5,897 nucleotides of DNA from Sphingobacteriia bacterium (GTDB lineage Bacteria > Bacteroidota > Bacteroidia > Chitinophagales > Chitinophagaceae): positions 1 to 5,897 of the forward strand of contig REAV01000039.1 in NCBI GenBank assembly GCA_004294465.1. Direction: 5' to 3'. Below, piece by piece: positions 5,585 through 5,897 of this stretch (its first letter is position 1; each line of letters starts with the position of its first letter). The translations under genes and the position numbers were made by a program. The notes beneath the pieces are model-generated. The model was not told the origin of the DNA, ran no database searches, and saw only the letters and a program-made list of their open reading frames with translations.

Positions 5585-5897
5585 CTAATTTCTGGCTTGT
5601 AATGCTAAATTCCTTTGGACATACTTCCCTAAAATATCAAACTCAATATTTACAACTGCCCCTTCATTTACAAACTGAATACTTGTATGCTCAAATGTGT
5701 AAGGAATAATGGCTACTTTAAACGTCTTATTGGTTATAGCAAAGCATGTTAAGCTAGTGCCATTTACGGCAATGGATCCTTTCTCAATTACTAAATGTGC
5801 AAATTCTGTAGGGAATTCAAATTGAAACTCCCAGCTACCATTTTTATCGATTCTTTCAATACAAACCGCGGTGCAATCCACATGCCCCTGAACTATA
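5585..5897 (-). CDS. ribE: Riboflavin synthase (alpha chain), C-terminal half
   Basis: This partial gene runs off the right edge; its 5' half is not present. The visible 104 codons start with IVQGHVDC, the conserved GHVD motif at the junction between the two barrels of riboflavin synthase. They continue through the second lumazine-binding barrel: KGSIAVNGTSLT (compare GSITVDGVSLT in the Bacillus enzyme), AIIPYTFEHT and the ending FDILGKYVQRN. The enzyme dismutates two molecules of 6,7-dimethyl-8-ribityllumazine to riboflavin and 5-amino-6-ribitylamino-uracil, the last step of riboflavin synthesis. The codon at 5881-5879 is GTG for the Val of GHVD, not a start; the frame stays open to the window edge. 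The C-terminus is short, ending soon after GKYVQR. The symbol ribE is used in the E. coli sense; Bacillus literature has used other names. Confidence 0.94.
   Translation of the reverse strand, partial: IVQGHVDCTAVCIERIDKNGSWEFQFEFPTEFAHLVIEKGSIAVNGTSLTCFAITNKTFKVAIIPYTFEHTSIQFVNEGAVVNIEFDILGKYVQRNLALQARN

Overview
The window is an AT-rich chromosomal segment from a member of Bacteroidota, most likely Chitinophagaceae or a close relative (inference). The reasons are the protein flavour, weak or absent Shine-Dalgarno sequences, and exact copies of the Bacteroidota -7 promoter element TAnnTTTG just upstream of four gene starts. Nothing points to a plasmid, phage or defence island. It is mostly ordinary housekeeping DNA with two unusual non-coding elements.

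Layout. The window opens inside the 3' end of a cyanophycinase-like peptidase gene (2-292). A 63-bp array of nine heptamers follows (294-356), then a small SGNH/GDSL hydrolase (370-1050). This converges with tyrS, tyrosyl-tRNA synthetase (1063-2346, minus). tyrS is divergent from a small RDD-family membrane protein (2425-2802, plus), and both appear to have their own -7 elements in a short shared region. The complete Fe-S assembly chaperone gene hscA follows (2883-4739), with its own promoter-like element. The 273-bp gap after hscA holds an extended imperfect palindrome of about 181 bp with some 53 paired positions (4751-4931). A secreted protein of unknown function comes next (5013-5552). It converges with the 3' half of ribE, riboflavin synthase (5585-5897, minus, continuing past the right edge).

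How the genes fit together. They do not form one pathway. Peptide storage-polymer turnover, ester hydrolysis, translation, Fe-S cluster assembly and riboflavin synthesis sit side by side, each apparently transcribed alone or nearly so. hscA stands apart from hscB, fdx and the isc genes within the visible sequence. Two start sites deserve correction relative to the longest open frames: hscA at 2883 and the RDD gene at 2425. In both cases a promoter-like element lies inside the longer frame. I found no clear evidence of a new multi-gene system. The most unusual item is the palindromic element downstream of hscA, followed by the heptamer array upstream of the SGNH hydrolase.
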